Source of the DNA: Asticcacaulis sp. AC466
Lineage (GTDB): Bacteria; Pseudomonadota; Alphaproteobacteria; Caulobacterales; Caulobacteraceae
Reading direction: 5' to 3'
DNA: 64,000 nt
Assembly (NCBI RefSeq): GCF_000495815.1
Contig: NZ_AWGE01000005.1
Location: forward strand, 124,001-188,000
The number at the start of each line of letters is the position of its first letter. Position 1 is the first letter of the stretch. Positions 52,193 through 61,511 of this stretch are shown in pieces. The notes beneath the pieces are model-generated. The model ran no database searches and was not told the DNA's origin. It was given only the letters and a program-made list of their open reading frames with translations. Position numbers and translations under genes: made by a program.

Positions 52193-54283
52193 ATGACAAG
52201 CCAATCATCAACCTCCTTGAAACCGGCAACGGCCCTGCATCGCCGGGGTTTGCTTAAACTGTTCTCGGGCACAATGATCGCCTCCGGTTTGATGCCATTA
52301 CCCGTCTTTGCCCAGTCCGCATCCATCGCCACCGTCAGCGACGATGTACTCTCGATAGATTTCGACCTGGGTCTCAATAGCCGCGTAAGCATCGATCCGA
52401 CTGGCAATCGGTTAGGATTAACCGAGTTCGCGCCGTCCGAAACCGTTACACGCTCCGACGGCCGGGTTATTGATCGTTTTTCCTTCTCGGAAAAAACGCA
52501 AAGGAAAATCCGGGACGAACATGGGGATGGGACCGTCTTCGTTATACGGGGAACGTCGGCGGAGGGTCTGGAAAAGGTCGTGAAGATCAGGCTGTACGAC
52601 CGTTTTCCGGGTTTTGCCCTCACGCGCGTGACTTATCGTAACACACAAGCGACCCCTGTGGCGATCACGCGCTGGACCAGTCACGCCCATACCCTGAAAG
52701 GTGCTGCCTTCTGGTCCTTTTCCGGCTCTTCCCACGATGATCGAAGAGATTGGGTCCAACCGGTAAAGGCCGGATTCGACCAACCGAATTTCATGGGTAT
52801 GAATGCGTCCGATTATGGCGGCGGCACGCCGATTGTCGATGTGTGGCGGCCCGACGCCGGGCTGGCAGTGGGCCACATAGAGTTGACACCCAAACTGATT
52901 TCCCTGCCGCTGGTCGCAACGCCGGCCGGGGCGGGCGTTGCCATCTGCCGGGATTGCCCCGTGACCTTAGCGCAAGGTGACGAACTGGCGACGCTCGATA
53001 CCTTCATATCGGTTCACAGGCGCGATCATTTTGCGACACTCGACACCTATCGCCGGGTCATGGCCGATCGTGGGCTGGCCGCGCCAAAGCCGCCGGCTGC
53101 GTCCTATGAGCCGGTATGGTGCGCCTGGGGCTATCAGCGCAATTTCACGGTTGAGGAAATCGAGGGCACTCTGGCCAAGGCCAAGGCGGTCGGCCTGAGT
53201 TGGGCCGTGCTCGACGATGGCTGGCAGACCTCGGAAGGCGACTGGTATCTCGATACAAAGAAGTTTCCGCGCAAGGATGCCGACATGGTGGCCTTCGTGC
53301 AATCGATCAAGAAGGCGGGACTGAAGCCGCGTCTGTGGCTGGCGCCGCTGGCGGTCGATCCAGGCACGGATCTCCTGCATGATCATACCGATATGCTCTT
53401 GCTCGATCAAAACGGCGCGGTGCAGAACGTCACCTGGTGGAACGCCTTTTACCTATGTCCCGCCTATCGGCCGACCCAGGACTATTACCGCCAGCTTGTT
53501 CGTAAAATCATTGGCGAGTGGGGCTTCGAAGGGCTCAAGCTTGACGGCCAGCACATGAATGGCGTCGCCCCGTGCTATAATCCGGCGCACAACCATGCGC
53601 ATCCGGAGGAGTCGGTTGAGCAACTCCAGACCTTCTGGAAGCTGATTTACGACGCGGCCCGCGAAGTCAATCCTGACGCGGTCGTAGAATTCTGTCCGTG
53701 TGGCACGTCGTACGCCTTCCATAACCTGCCCTATACCAACCATGTTCCGGCCTCTGATCCGCTAAGCTCGTGGCAGGTGCGGCTGAAGGGCAAATCATTG
53801 AAGGCGCTGATGGGCGGGGCCGCCGCCTATGCCGGCGACCATGTTGAGCTGTCCGACGGCGGGGATGATTTCGCCTCCACCGTAGGGATCGGCGGCATCG
53901 TGTCGACAAAGTTCGCCTGGCCGGGACCCGGTCACGAAAAGGGAGAAAACTACCAACTCACGCCGGAACGCGAGGCTTTATGGCGCAAGTGGATAGCCAT
54001 TTATAACACCAAGCAACTCGCTCAGGGCCAATATCGCGGCGAACTCTACGATATCGGCTTCGACAAACCCGAAGCCCATGCCGTCGAAAAGGACGGTAAA
54101 CTCTATTACGCCTTCTACGCGCCGAAATGGGAAGGTCCGGTGGAACTGCGTGGCCTGACCAAGGGGCGCTATAGGTTGGTCGATTACTATAACGATATCG
54201 GGCTGGGCGAGGTCACCCCCGCTAAGAACCGTCTGGCGGTCAGGTTCGACCGTTTTCTTCTTATCGAAGCCATACCTGTTTAG
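52193..54283 (+). CDS. Secreted GH36-type alpha-galactosidase / alpha-N-acetylgalactosaminidase (696 aa)
   Basis: A Tat-like export signal (HRRGLLKLFSG at 16-26, hydrophobic stretch, VFAQSA) leads to an N-terminal beta-sandwich (about 50-300) and a GH36 barrel. WCAWGYQRNFT, VLDDGWQTSEGDW (339-351) and GLKLDGQHMNG, with D451 as nucleophile, precede ASDPLSSWQVR, where D522 is the acid/base. A small C-terminal beta domain follows. ATG 52193 with GGAGGG upstream is preferred over 52157. A DMT permease gene follows after 9 bp. The AgaR-like operator upstream suggests alpha-GalNAc or alpha-Gal substrates. Confidence 0.87.
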   Translation: MTSQSSTSLKPATALHRRGLLKLFSGTMIASGLMPLPVFAQSASIATVSDDVLSIDFDLGLNSRVSIDPTGNRLGLTEFAPSETVTRSDGRVIDRFSFSEKTQRKIRDEHGDGTVFVIRGTSAEGLEKVVKIRLYDRFPGFALTRVTYRNTQATPVAITRWTSHAHTLKGAAFWSFSGSSHDDRRDWVQPVKAGFDQPNFMGMNASDYGGGTPIVDVWRPDAGLAVGHIELTPKLISLPLVATPAGAGVAICRDCPVTLAQGDELATLDTFISVHRRDHFATLDTYRRVMADRGLAAPKPPAASYEPVWCAWGYQRNFTVEEIEGTLAKAKAVGLSWAVLDDGWQTSEGDWYLDTKKFPRKDADMVAFVQSIKKAGLKPRLWLAPLAVDPGTDLLHDHTDMLLLDQNGAVQNVTWWNAFYLCPAYRPTQDYYRQLVRKIIGEWGFEGLKLDGQHMNGVAPCYNPAHNHAHPEESVEQLQTFWKLIYDAAREVNPDAVVEFCPCGTSYAFHNLPYTNHVPASDPLSSWQVRLKGKSLKALMGGAAAYAGDHVELSDGGDDFASTVGIGGIVSTKFAWPGPGHEKGENYQLTPEREALWRKWIAIYNTKQLAQGQYRGELYDIGFDKPEAHAVEKDGKLYYAFYAPKWEGPVELRGLTKGRYRLVDYYNDIGLGEVTPAKNRLAVRFDRFLLIEAIPV

Positions 54284-54292
54284 GGCCGCGCT

Positions 54293-55204
54293 ATGAACGA
54301 ATCCGTGCCTGAACCGTCCGTACATACCGCTGTGGCGGGCAAACGTTGGCTTGTCTATGCCTTGGGCGTCGTAGGTCTGTGGGGCGTGTGGGGCGCCTTT
54401 ACCGGCATCTCTGCCCAGAAGGGGTTTCCGGAAACCCTGACCTATTGCGTCTGGGCGGTCACCATGATCTTGCCAGCCATATATGTGTTGGCAAAGGCCG
54501 GATGGACGCTAGATCATAGTCCACGCGCCATCCTGTATGGCCTGATTATTGGCCTCCTGGGCGCGGGCGGTCAGATGGTGCTGTTCTACGCGGTGAACAC
54601 CGGCCCGGCCTATCTCATCTTCCCCATCATCTCCTTGTCGCCATTGGTGACGATTCTGATGTCAGCGATCTTCCTGAAGGAGCGGACCACGCGGCTGGGG
54701 CTGTTAGGCGTCGTTCTGGCCTTGATTGCCTTGCCGTTGTTCGACTTCTCACCGGAAAAAGGCTTTTCCTTCATGAATGGCGGCGTGTGGTTTCCGCTGG
54801 CGCTCGTGATCATGGCCTGCTGGGGCATTCAGGCCTATTTCATGAAGCTTGCCAACCATACGATGACAGGCGAAAGCATCTTCTTCTACATGATGGTGAC
54901 GGGGCTTATGCTGGTGCCTGTCGCGCTGACCATGACGGACTTTTCCAAGCCAATCAATCTGGGCCTGGAGGGTCCGTGGTTGGCCGCTGGTATTCAGATT
55001 CTCAACGCCATCGGCGCGCTCTGCCTCGTTTTCGCCTTTCGATATGGCAAGGCCATTGTCGTCGCGCCGCTAACCAATGCCGGCGGTCCGCTGGTTACGG
55101 CCGTGATCTCGCTTGTTGTCGCCAATGTTATTCCCGGCGAACTGAAAATCGTCGGCCTGATATTGGCGGTCATCGCCTCAGCGCTGCTGGCGCTAACCGC
55201 CTGA
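54293..55204 (+). CDS. DMT-superfamily (EamA-like) permease (303 aa)
   Basis: About ten hydrophobic segments, with a repeat layout of two EamA-type halves (first half to about 150; second from PLALVIMACWGIQAYF). VNTGPAYLIFPIISLSPLVTILMSAIFLKERT is the typical end of the first EamA half, here only partly quoted as PIISLSPLVTILMSAIFLKE. It lies 9 bp after the GH36 gene, so it is cotranscribed and may import the released monosaccharide. DMT proteins also export drugs and metabolites, so direction and substrate are inference. Confidence 0.78.
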   Translation: MNESVPEPSVHTAVAGKRWLVYALGVVGLWGVWGAFTGISAQKGFPETLTYCVWAVTMILPAIYVLAKAGWTLDHSPRAILYGLIIGLLGAGGQMVLFYAVNTGPAYLIFPIISLSPLVTILMSAIFLKERTTRLGLLGVVLALIALPLFDFSPEKGFSFMNGGVWFPLALVIMACWGIQAYFMKLANHTMTGESIFFYMMVTGLMLVPVALTMTDFSKPINLGLEGPWLAAGIQILNAIGALCLVFAFRYGKAIVVAPLTNAGGPLVTAVISLVVANVIPGELKIVGLILAVIASALLALTA

Positions 55205-55221
55205 GGCGACGGTTCGAAACC

Positions 55222-57393
55222 TCACATTTTGTCTTTCACGCAGCGGAAGCCAATGGCGCCTGACCGGTCGATGCTGGGCGCCATCAACAGGTACTTGCCG
55301 TGTTCGGTCAATTTGTAAGCCTGAGGAAAATACCAGCGCGAGCCTTGCGGCTTGTAATGGCTGCCGCCCTTGACGATGGCGGCGCGGGTATGCGCGTCGC
55401 GATATTCGTCGGTCCATTGCCAGACATTGCCGACCATGTCGCGGACACCGAACGGACTTTCGCCCGTGGGATGGGCGGTCACATCCGCGGCGGCGGCCAT
55501 GTCGCGACCCGTATCCGGCGTAGGCACATGCCCGGCGATCCAGTCGTTCCCCCACGGATAGGTTCTGTCATCCTGACCCTGGCCGGCATATTGCCATTCC
55601 CATTCGTGAGGCAGCCGCTTGCCGGCCCAGGCCGCATAGGCGCGCGCGTCTTCAATGGAGACCCAGGTCACGGGCTTATTGGCCCATCCGGAAGGGTAGG
55701 TGCCGTTTACCCAGTCCTTGAGGAAGTTATGCGCATCGGCGGGCGTATAGTGCGTGGCGTCCATGAACTGCTTGAACTGGGCATTGCTGACCGGATAGCG
55801 ATCCATGTAGAAGGCATCGATGCGCATGTCTTGCGTGTGGTAGCGCCGCGCGGACGCTTCCCACGGGTACTGGACGTCGACACCTTCGTCATTGACACCC
55901 TCGATCATGATGCCGCCGACCTTGAAGGTGTAATCACCGGCCGGAATGAGGACCATGCCGGTGGGGGCGGCTTTTGCCGGAGCTGTCTTGGGTATCTCCA
56001 CCAGCGACTGGGTCGCGGTGACCCATTGGTCGGAGTAGCTGGCCAGTGGGCGGCTGCTGGCGGTTTTCATAACCGACAGAAAGGGCGCCAGCTCGGAAGC
56101 GGACTGAGCGGTTTCAAGGATGGCGGCGTAGCCCTTGGGTTCCATATCGAAGGTCAAGACGGTCTGCTTGCCGTCTGTGCGCGCAGTAAGCGCGTCGCCT
56201 GTCCAAAGATTGTAATAGCGCATGCCCGGTTTGGTTGGCACAACCATCTGACGGCCGGAGACGGCATAGGCGTTGCGGTTGACGATAGTCCAAAGCGTTT
56301 CGGTAGCGGTGTCGGACGGCCATTTGCTGGCAAAGACGCCGAACGTCTCCATCGGCGCGTGAGGCTCCCAGTCGCGGCTGACCAGAAGATGGGCATATTG
56401 CCGCTCTATGAGCGAAATCCGGCGCAGGGCCTCGGCGTCGCGATCGGGCAGCTGGTTCCAGATGCCCCAGACGTTTTCCCAGCTTTCATAGCCCGTACCG
56501 TTGAAAAAAGCCGATTGTAGGAGATCGCCATGGGTGTGGGCCCAGCGGTCATTGACGTGAACCATATGACGGGGTTCGAGCCATTTATACCGGCTGACCG
56601 AGGGCACGAAGTCGAACCGCCAGTATCCCCAGGTCATGTGGTTGTAATTGATCATCTCGTCCGAGCCCAAACCGATTTCGGGCTCCAGGGCCAAGGGGTG
56701 GCCCACCGTGTCGGAGGCCTTGCGATAGGCATAGGGCAATCCGTCGAGGGTGTCGCCATTGATCCCGTCCGCCCCGACCGCCGCCAGGTCGCGCGTCAAG
56801 GCTTCGGTATCAGGTGCGCCCTGATCGCGTGTACCGCGGTCCCAGACCATAACGGGGAACAGGACCTTGACGCCGGCCTTATGAAAATCGGCAATCATAG
56901 CCTTCACCGCCTCCCGGCCGCCCGGCAGGTCGTTGAACAGGTCATAGGCGTTGCGGCTGTCCACGCCCAGGTTAGGATAGGTATGCCACAGAAGGACGCT
57001 ATCGACGCCGCCGTAACGGGTTTTCAGATCGGCGAGGTATTTTCCAACCGTATATGTGCGCGACACCGGGTCGTAAAAAAATCTGTCGTGGACCATGGTT
57101 TGGGTCTGGACGAAACTCGACTGTGTCCAGGCCAGTTCCGGTCGCAAGTATTCCGCCGAAGACAGGCCGGTCCGCGCCCGGCGCTCGTCCCGCCAGTGGC
57201 GGATGTCGGCGAGCCATGCCGCCCGCTCGGCTTCGGAGCAGGCGTATCGGCGATCCTCATTCCAGGCAGGCGGCGTATTACACGCCGGACCGGATATCTG
57301 CTGCGGCCAGATTTTTGCGGCCACATCCTGAGCGTGCGTAGGCGCGCTCCAGATGCCAAGCAGACTCAAACCGATAAGTGCGCGAAATTTCAT
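55222..57393 (-). CDS. Fusion of a TIM-barrel-like domain and an FGE/SUMF1-type domain (723 aa)
   Basis: The signal peptide is MKFRALIGLSLLGIWSAPTHA, starting at 57393 (AGGGA upstream). Residues about 30-450 look like a glycosidase-type barrel (DSVLLWHTYPNLG, VKVLFPVMVWDRG, DGINGDTLDGLPYAY) plus a beta domain. Residues about 470-723 are a formylglycine-generating-enzyme fold: GMVLIPAGDYTFKVGG, FYMDRYPVSNAQFKQFM, RLPHEWEWQYAG, YPWGN, DMVGNVWQWTDEY, IGFRCV. The paired catalytic cysteines of true FGE, expected after the VKGGSHY segment, are absent, so sulfatase activation is unlikely. The domain may bind sugar. No sulfatase gene is nearby. Confidence 0.75.
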   Translation of the reverse strand: MKFRALIGLSLLGIWSAPTHAQDVAAKIWPQQISGPACNTPPAWNEDRRYACSEAERAAWLADIRHWRDERRARTGLSSAEYLRPELAWTQSSFVQTQTMVHDRFFYDPVSRTYTVGKYLADLKTRYGGVDSVLLWHTYPNLGVDSRNAYDLFNDLPGGREAVKAMIADFHKAGVKVLFPVMVWDRGTRDQGAPDTEALTRDLAAVGADGINGDTLDGLPYAYRKASDTVGHPLALEPEIGLGSDEMINYNHMTWGYWRFDFVPSVSRYKWLEPRHMVHVNDRWAHTHGDLLQSAFFNGTGYESWENVWGIWNQLPDRDAEALRRISLIERQYAHLLVSRDWEPHAPMETFGVFASKWPSDTATETLWTIVNRNAYAVSGRQMVVPTKPGMRYYNLWTGDALTARTDGKQTVLTFDMEPKGYAAILETAQSASELAPFLSVMKTASSRPLASYSDQWVTATQSLVEIPKTAPAKAAPTGMVLIPAGDYTFKVGGIMIEGVNDEGVDVQYPWEASARRYHTQDMRIDAFYMDRYPVSNAQFKQFMDATHYTPADAHNFLKDWVNGTYPSGWANKPVTWVSIEDARAYAAWAGKRLPHEWEWQYAGQGQDDRTYPWGNDWIAGHVPTPDTGRDMAAAADVTAHPTGESPFGVRDMVGNVWQWTDEYRDAHTRAAIVKGGSHYKPQGSRWYFPQAYKLTEHGKYLLMAPSIDRSGAIGFRCVKDKM

Positions 57394-57616
57394 GTCTATT
57401 CCCTGATATTTTTTGTTCATTATCCGGTCCGCACCGCACCTAAGACGCAAGGCTACCGGATTTTCTTAGTTGGATGCGCCTTGCGGCATTTACGCGTTTT
57501 GGGGTCTGCCGCGACGCTTATGCCCTCGTCATGGTTGGCCTTATTGCCTCAGCTCAAGATCAGCTTCGATAAATGCATTGCACCTCAATAGATTTAACTT
57601 AACCCCCGTTTGCCTC

Positions 57617-57632
57617 TTTGAAACGTTTCAAA
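57617..57632. promoter_or_regulatory. LacI-type palindromic operator
   Basis: TTTGAAACGTTTCAAA is a perfect 16-bp palindrome with the central CG typical of LacI/PurR-family operators. It lies 34 bp after the stop of the LacI-family gene and about 225 bp upstream of the fusion gene at 55222-57393, which it probably controls. Confidence 0.65.
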
Positions 57633-57665
57633 TTGGGTAACTGCTTACATTTTCCAACTGAGCTG

Positions 57666-58685
57666 TCAAGGCTGTGGGGGACAGACCGATCCGCGATGCA
57701 CCAGGCGCACAGGCAGTTGCAGGGTCTCCGGCGCCAGGTCCGGGGCATCCATGCGGGCGAGCAGGCGGCTCAATCCCGCTCTTCCGAGCGTATAACCCGA
57801 CTGGTCCACGGTCGTGAGTCCCGGCCGCGTGATGGCGGCAACATCCAGGTTGTCAAAGCCTACGACCGAAACGTCGTTGGGACACGACAGGCCGCGTGCC
57901 TCTAGCGCGGTAAGCACGTCCAGCGCCATAAGATCGTTGCTGGCAAATATCGCGGTTGGCGGCGTGGATAACGACAGCAGGCGTTGCGCCGCCCTTCGCC
58001 CGCCGTCAATGTCAAAGGCGCCTTGCTCTATATAGTCGTCAGGCGTGTGAAGGCCGCTGGATGTCAGTTCGGACAAGAAGCCCTGTTGCCGGTCAAAGGC
58101 ATTGCTGAATTGGTCGGGTCCTCTGATGATGGCAATTCGGGTGTGGCGCGATTGTAGGAAATGCCTGGCGACCAGCCGTCCGCCTTCCGCATTGTCGGAC
58201 ACGATGACATCGCCGCCCCAGTGCATAGGCTTGCGGTCGAGGCACAGGGTCGGAATACCGCTTGGCCGCCCGTCATGCAAAGGGTGGTTCTGTTCGTCAC
58301 CGACCGATGGGATAATCAGGAGCCCGCTCAGCGAATACGACACCATGGTGCGAAGGTAAGCGGCTTCTTTGACGGGGTCATTATCTGTGTTGCAAAGCAC
58401 GATCTGGAGGCCGTGTTCGAAGGCGAGATCTTCCGCGCCGCGCACAACCGACGGAAAATAGGGGTTCGTGATGTCCGGAATGATCATTGCGATCATGCGC
58501 GTCCGCTGTTGCCGTAAACCGCGAGCCACCGGGTTTGGCGTATAGCCAAGATCGGCAATGGCGCGTTCGACGCGCGCCTTAATATCCGGGCCGACGCCGG
58601 CGCTGCCATTTATGACATGAGAGACCGAGCCCACCGACACACCGGCGTGTTTGGCGATCTCCTTAATCGTCACATTCACAGACAA
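57666..58685 (-). CDS. LacI-family transcriptional regulator (339 aa)
   Basis: The N-terminal LacI helix-turn-helix and hinge read VTIKEIAKHAGVSVGSVSHVINGS (partly quoted), LGYTPNPVARGLR. A periplasmic-binding-protein-like effector domain follows (IAMIIPDITNPYFPSVVRG, AIFASNDLMALDVL, VSVVGFDNLDVA). A TTG at 58685 preceded by GGGAG is the likely start; an in-frame ATG at 58712 would add nine residues. The palindrome at 57617 is its probable operator, so it likely controls the neighbouring fusion gene in response to a sugar. Confidence 0.9.
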   Translation of the reverse strand: MSVNVTIKEIAKHAGVSVGSVSHVINGSAGVGPDIKARVERAIADLGYTPNPVARGLRQQRTRMIAMIIPDITNPYFPSVVRGAEDLAFEHGLQIVLCNTDNDPVKEAAYLRTMVSYSLSGLLIIPSVGDEQNHPLHDGRPSGIPTLCLDRKPMHWGGDVIVSDNAEGGRLVARHFLQSRHTRIAIIRGPDQFSNAFDRQQGFLSELTSSGLHTPDDYIEQGAFDIDGGRRAAQRLLSLSTPPTAIFASNDLMALDVLTALEARGLSCPNDVSVVGFDNLDVAAITRPGLTTVDQSGYTLGRAGLSRLLARMDAPDLAPETLQLPVRLVHRGSVCPPQP

Positions 58686-58953
58686 GGCGTCGTCTCCCAG
58701 AAAAGGTGCCAATAAGGAGAATGGATATAATCACGACCTGCGGGGCCAACAGCGGCGACGTCTATGGCTGTGGAATCACGGGAGACTATTTCACAGGCAA
58801 TGGGGATATCACAGGCTGAATTTCTGAACGTTGCGGCCGCCTTGCCGGATCGCATATTGCCTATCGAATTTCTTTTTATAACGTTTCGGCAGCGGTTTTA
58901 TGTTCGCAATGCACTTCTTTCGACGAGAATTGTTAAAAGTACCGTTTTATATG

Positions 58954-58971
58954 TTTCGTTTTCATTGTTTT
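58954..58971 (+). promoter_or_regulatory. AgaR-type operator before agaZ
   Basis: TTTCGTTTTCATTGTTTT closely follows the E. coli AgaR consensus as I remember it (TTTCRTTTYRTTTY), with three direct TTTC/TTTT repeats, about 65 bp before the agaZ start. Further TTTCG occurs at 58884-58888 and 58915-58919. The rest of 58686-59035 holds no gene I can support. Confidence 0.6.
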
Positions 58972-59035
58972 GATTGCGTTCTTGGCGATGAAGCGCTAGG
59001 GTTGGATGAACACCATCCCTATGGAAGGAAATCTC

Positions 59036-60334
59036 ATGAAGGCCATGCTCGATCTGGTTGCCCGCCATAAGGCGGGCGGGGCCGTCGGCATCACGTCGGT
59101 ATGCTCGGCTCATCCCTTGGTCGTCGAAGCGACCTTTGCGCATGCGCTCAAGGTGGGATCTGAGATCACGCTGATCGAGGCGACCTGCAATCAGGTCAAT
59201 CAGGATGGCGGCTACACGGGCATGACGCCGGCCGATTTCGTTGCGTTTGTCTATGCCATTGCCGATAAGGTCGGACTGGCACGCGATCGCATCGTGCTGG
59301 GAGGCGATCATCTCGGACCCAATCCCTGGACACATTTGGCGGCTGACGCGGCCATGGCAAAGGCCGAGGTTTTAGTCGCCCAGTATGTTGCCGCCGGTTT
59401 TCGCAAAATTCATGCCGACTGCTCGATGTCCTGCGCAGATGATCCGGTGCCGTTACCCGAGGCGGTGATTGCGCGTCGCGCAGCCCAATTAATCGCCATC
59501 GCCGAAAACACCCATCGGGAGGTGGGCGGGGAGGCGCCGGTCTATGTGATTGGCACGGAGGTGCCCGTGCCCGGGGGGGCGCACGAGGATTTGCCCGAAC
59601 TGGAAGTCACGACGCCCGCCGCGGCTTTGGCGACGATTGGCACGCACAAAGCCATCTTCAGCGAACTGGGTCTGAGTACGGCCTGGCCGCGCGTCATCGC
59701 TACTGTCGTCCAGCCGGGTGTGGAATTCGACCATCACAAGGTCATTGACTATGATCGCGCCAAGGCCGCCAGGCTCAGCCGCGCGCTGGACGGGCAGGCG
59801 ACCCTTGTTTTTGAGGCGCATTCGACCGATTACCAGACACCCAGAGCGCTTAAGGAACTGGTTGAAGACCACTTCGCTATTCTGAAGGTGGGGCCGGGCG
59901 TGACCTTCGCCTTACGTGAGGCCCTTTGGGCGCTTGATGCCATCGAGCGAGAATGGATAGCGCCGGATCGTCAGTCGCATTTTCGCGATGTCGTGGTCGA
60001 ACGCATGACCGCCGACCCCAGAAACTGGGCCAAATACTACCACGCCACCGGCGCCGATTTGAAATTCGATCTGCAATACAGCCTGTCCGATCGCATACGC
60101 TACTATTGGCCGGACGGCGAAATCACGCTTGCCCAGCGCGCCTTGTTCGACAATCTGGCGGAACAGGTTCCGCCACTGGCTTTGATCAGCCAATATCTGC
60201 CTGACGCCTATGCTATCATACGCGACGGCGGGCTTGAGCTGACACCTGAAAATCTGGTCATTGCCCATGTTGGCGCGACCCTCGACGCCTACCACGCTGC
60301 CTGTACCCCCGCCCTGGAGTTGATTGATGCCTGA
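59036..60334 (+). CDS. agaZ: D-tagatose-1,6-bisphosphate aldolase subunit AgaZ/KbaZ/GatZ (432 aa)
   Basis: Family hallmarks are GITSVCSAHPLVVEA, EATCNQVNQDGGYTGMTP, GGDHLGPNPW, KIHADCSMSCADD, VIGTEVPVPGG and FEAHSTDYQTP. The length matches AgaZ/GatZ. In E. coli this subunit stabilises the catalytic KbaY/GatY subunit; older annotation called it tagatose-6-phosphate kinase. AAGGA precedes the ATG at 59036. It starts the agaZ-agaS-kinase operon and overlaps agaS by 8 bp. No catalytic Y subunit gene lies in the window. Confidence 0.9.
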   Translation: MKAMLDLVARHKAGGAVGITSVCSAHPLVVEATFAHALKVGSEITLIEATCNQVNQDGGYTGMTPADFVAFVYAIADKVGLARDRIVLGGDHLGPNPWTHLAADAAMAKAEVLVAQYVAAGFRKIHADCSMSCADDPVPLPEAVIARRAAQLIAIAENTHREVGGEAPVYVIGTEVPVPGGAHEDLPELEVTTPAAALATIGTHKAIFSELGLSTAWPRVIATVVQPGVEFDHHKVIDYDRAKAARLSRALDGQATLVFEAHSTDYQTPRALKELVEDHFAILKVGPGVTFALREALWALDAIEREWIAPDRQSHFRDVVVERMTADPRNWAKYYHATGADLKFDLQYSLSDRIRYYWPDGEITLAQRALFDNLAEQVPPLALISQYLPDAYAIIRDGGLELTPENLVIAHVGATLDAYHAACTPALELIDA

Positions 60335-61490
60335 GACCGTAGCCCGTTTGGGCCTAGACGAGACCACCCTGGAAAAGCTGGGCGGGTTATGGACCGCGCG
60401 TGAAATCGAACAACAGCCGCGGATGCTGCGCGAGACGCAAGCTCTGTTGATGGGCATGACGGACGCAATTGACGCCTTTCTTCAGCCCCTTCTGGCGCGC
60501 AAGGTCCGTATCATTCTGACCGGTGCGGGCACTTCGGCCTTTATCGGTGAATGTTTGGCGCCCGCGCTGTCGGCCCGGTTGAAGCAGCGCGTCGAATCCA
60601 TTCCGACAACCGATCTGTCATGCGCGCCGCAGCTCTATTTCGAGAGCGACACGCCGACGCTTCTGGTGTCCTTCGGTCGGTCGGGCAACAGCCCGGAAAG
60701 CGTCGCGGCAGTCGAACTGGCTGACCGTTTCGTCACGGACTTGCATCATCTGGTGGTCACCTGCAACGCCGATGGTGCCTTGGCCGCTTACGGCAAGGCG
60801 CCAAAGGGTCTGACACTGTTGTTGCCCGAAGCGACGCATGACCGAAGCTTTGCCATGACGTCGAGTTTTTCATGCATGATGTATGCAGCCCTGGCCGTGT
60901 TTTCGGGCATCCCCGCCATGCAGGCCCGCATTGGTGCCATAGCCGACGCCACGCAGAGTGCGCTTGAAGACTATTCGGCCATGATGACGGCGCTGGCCTC
61001 CGAAGGCTATGAGCGTATCGTCTATCTCGGTAGCCATATTTTCCAGGGTCTGGCGCGCGAATCTGGGCTCAAGCTGCTCGAACTCACAAATGGTGCCCGC
61101 GTCACCCTGTTTGACTCCCCGCTGGGATTTCGCCATGGGCCGAAGACCATCGTCAATGCCAAGACCCTGGTGGTCGTCTTTTTCTCCAACAACGCCTACA
61201 CACGCTGTTACGACTCAGACCTGCTCGATGAATTGCGCCGGGATAATGACGCGGCGCGCGTGATAGCCATCACCGCCCAGGACGGGGTGGGTGTCGAGCC
61301 TAAGGATACCGTGCGTATTCGCGGGCTGGAAACAGCCGACGATACCGACCTTTTGTTCCCATACATAGTCGGTCCGCAAATCTTCGCCTTCCAGGAAGCC
61401 TTGAACCACAACCTGACGCCGGATAAGCCTAACACGTCGGGCACGGTCAACCGTGTGGTGCAGGGTGTACGGATTCACGAACTGGGATAG
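60327..61490 (+). CDS. agaS: SIS-domain galactosamine-6-phosphate deaminase/isomerase AgaS (387 aa)
   Basis: Two SIS domains: the first has ILTGAGTSAFIGECLAPALS and LLVSFGRSGNSPES, the second YLGSHIFQGLARESGLKLLELTNG (partly quoted) and FRHGPKTIVN. This arrangement and the length of about 385 fit AgaS, which converts galactosamine 6-phosphate to tagatose 6-phosphate with release of ammonia. ATG 60327 with GGAG 7 nt upstream overlaps the agaZ stop. A GlmS-type isomerase is less likely because there is no glutaminase domain and the neighbours are agaZ and a hexosamine kinase gene. Confidence 0.9.
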   Translation: MPETVARLGLDETTLEKLGGLWTAREIEQQPRMLRETQALLMGMTDAIDAFLQPLLARKVRIILTGAGTSAFIGECLAPALSARLKQRVESIPTTDLSCAPQLYFESDTPTLLVSFGRSGNSPESVAAVELADRFVTDLHHLVVTCNADGALAAYGKAPKGLTLLLPEATHDRSFAMTSSFSCMMYAALAVFSGIPAMQARIGAIADATQSALEDYSAMMTALASEGYERIVYLGSHIFQGLARESGLKLLELTNGARVTLFDSPLGFRHGPKTIVNAKTLVVVFFSNNAYTRCYDSDLLDELRRDNDAARVIAITAQDGVGVEPKDTVRIRGLETADDTDLLFPYIVGPQIFAFQEALNHNLTPDKPNTSGTVNRVVQGVRIHELG

Positions 61491-61511
61491 GCTTGGACGG
61501 AGAAGACTGCG

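Noticed and set aside
55222-56000. Reading the FGE-type domain as a working sulfatase-activating enzyme
   Set aside because: The paired catalytic cysteines are missing and no sulfatase gene occurs in the window.
58764-58973. 69-codon open frame before agaZ
   Set aside because: It runs through the operator region and resembles nothing; treated as non-coding.
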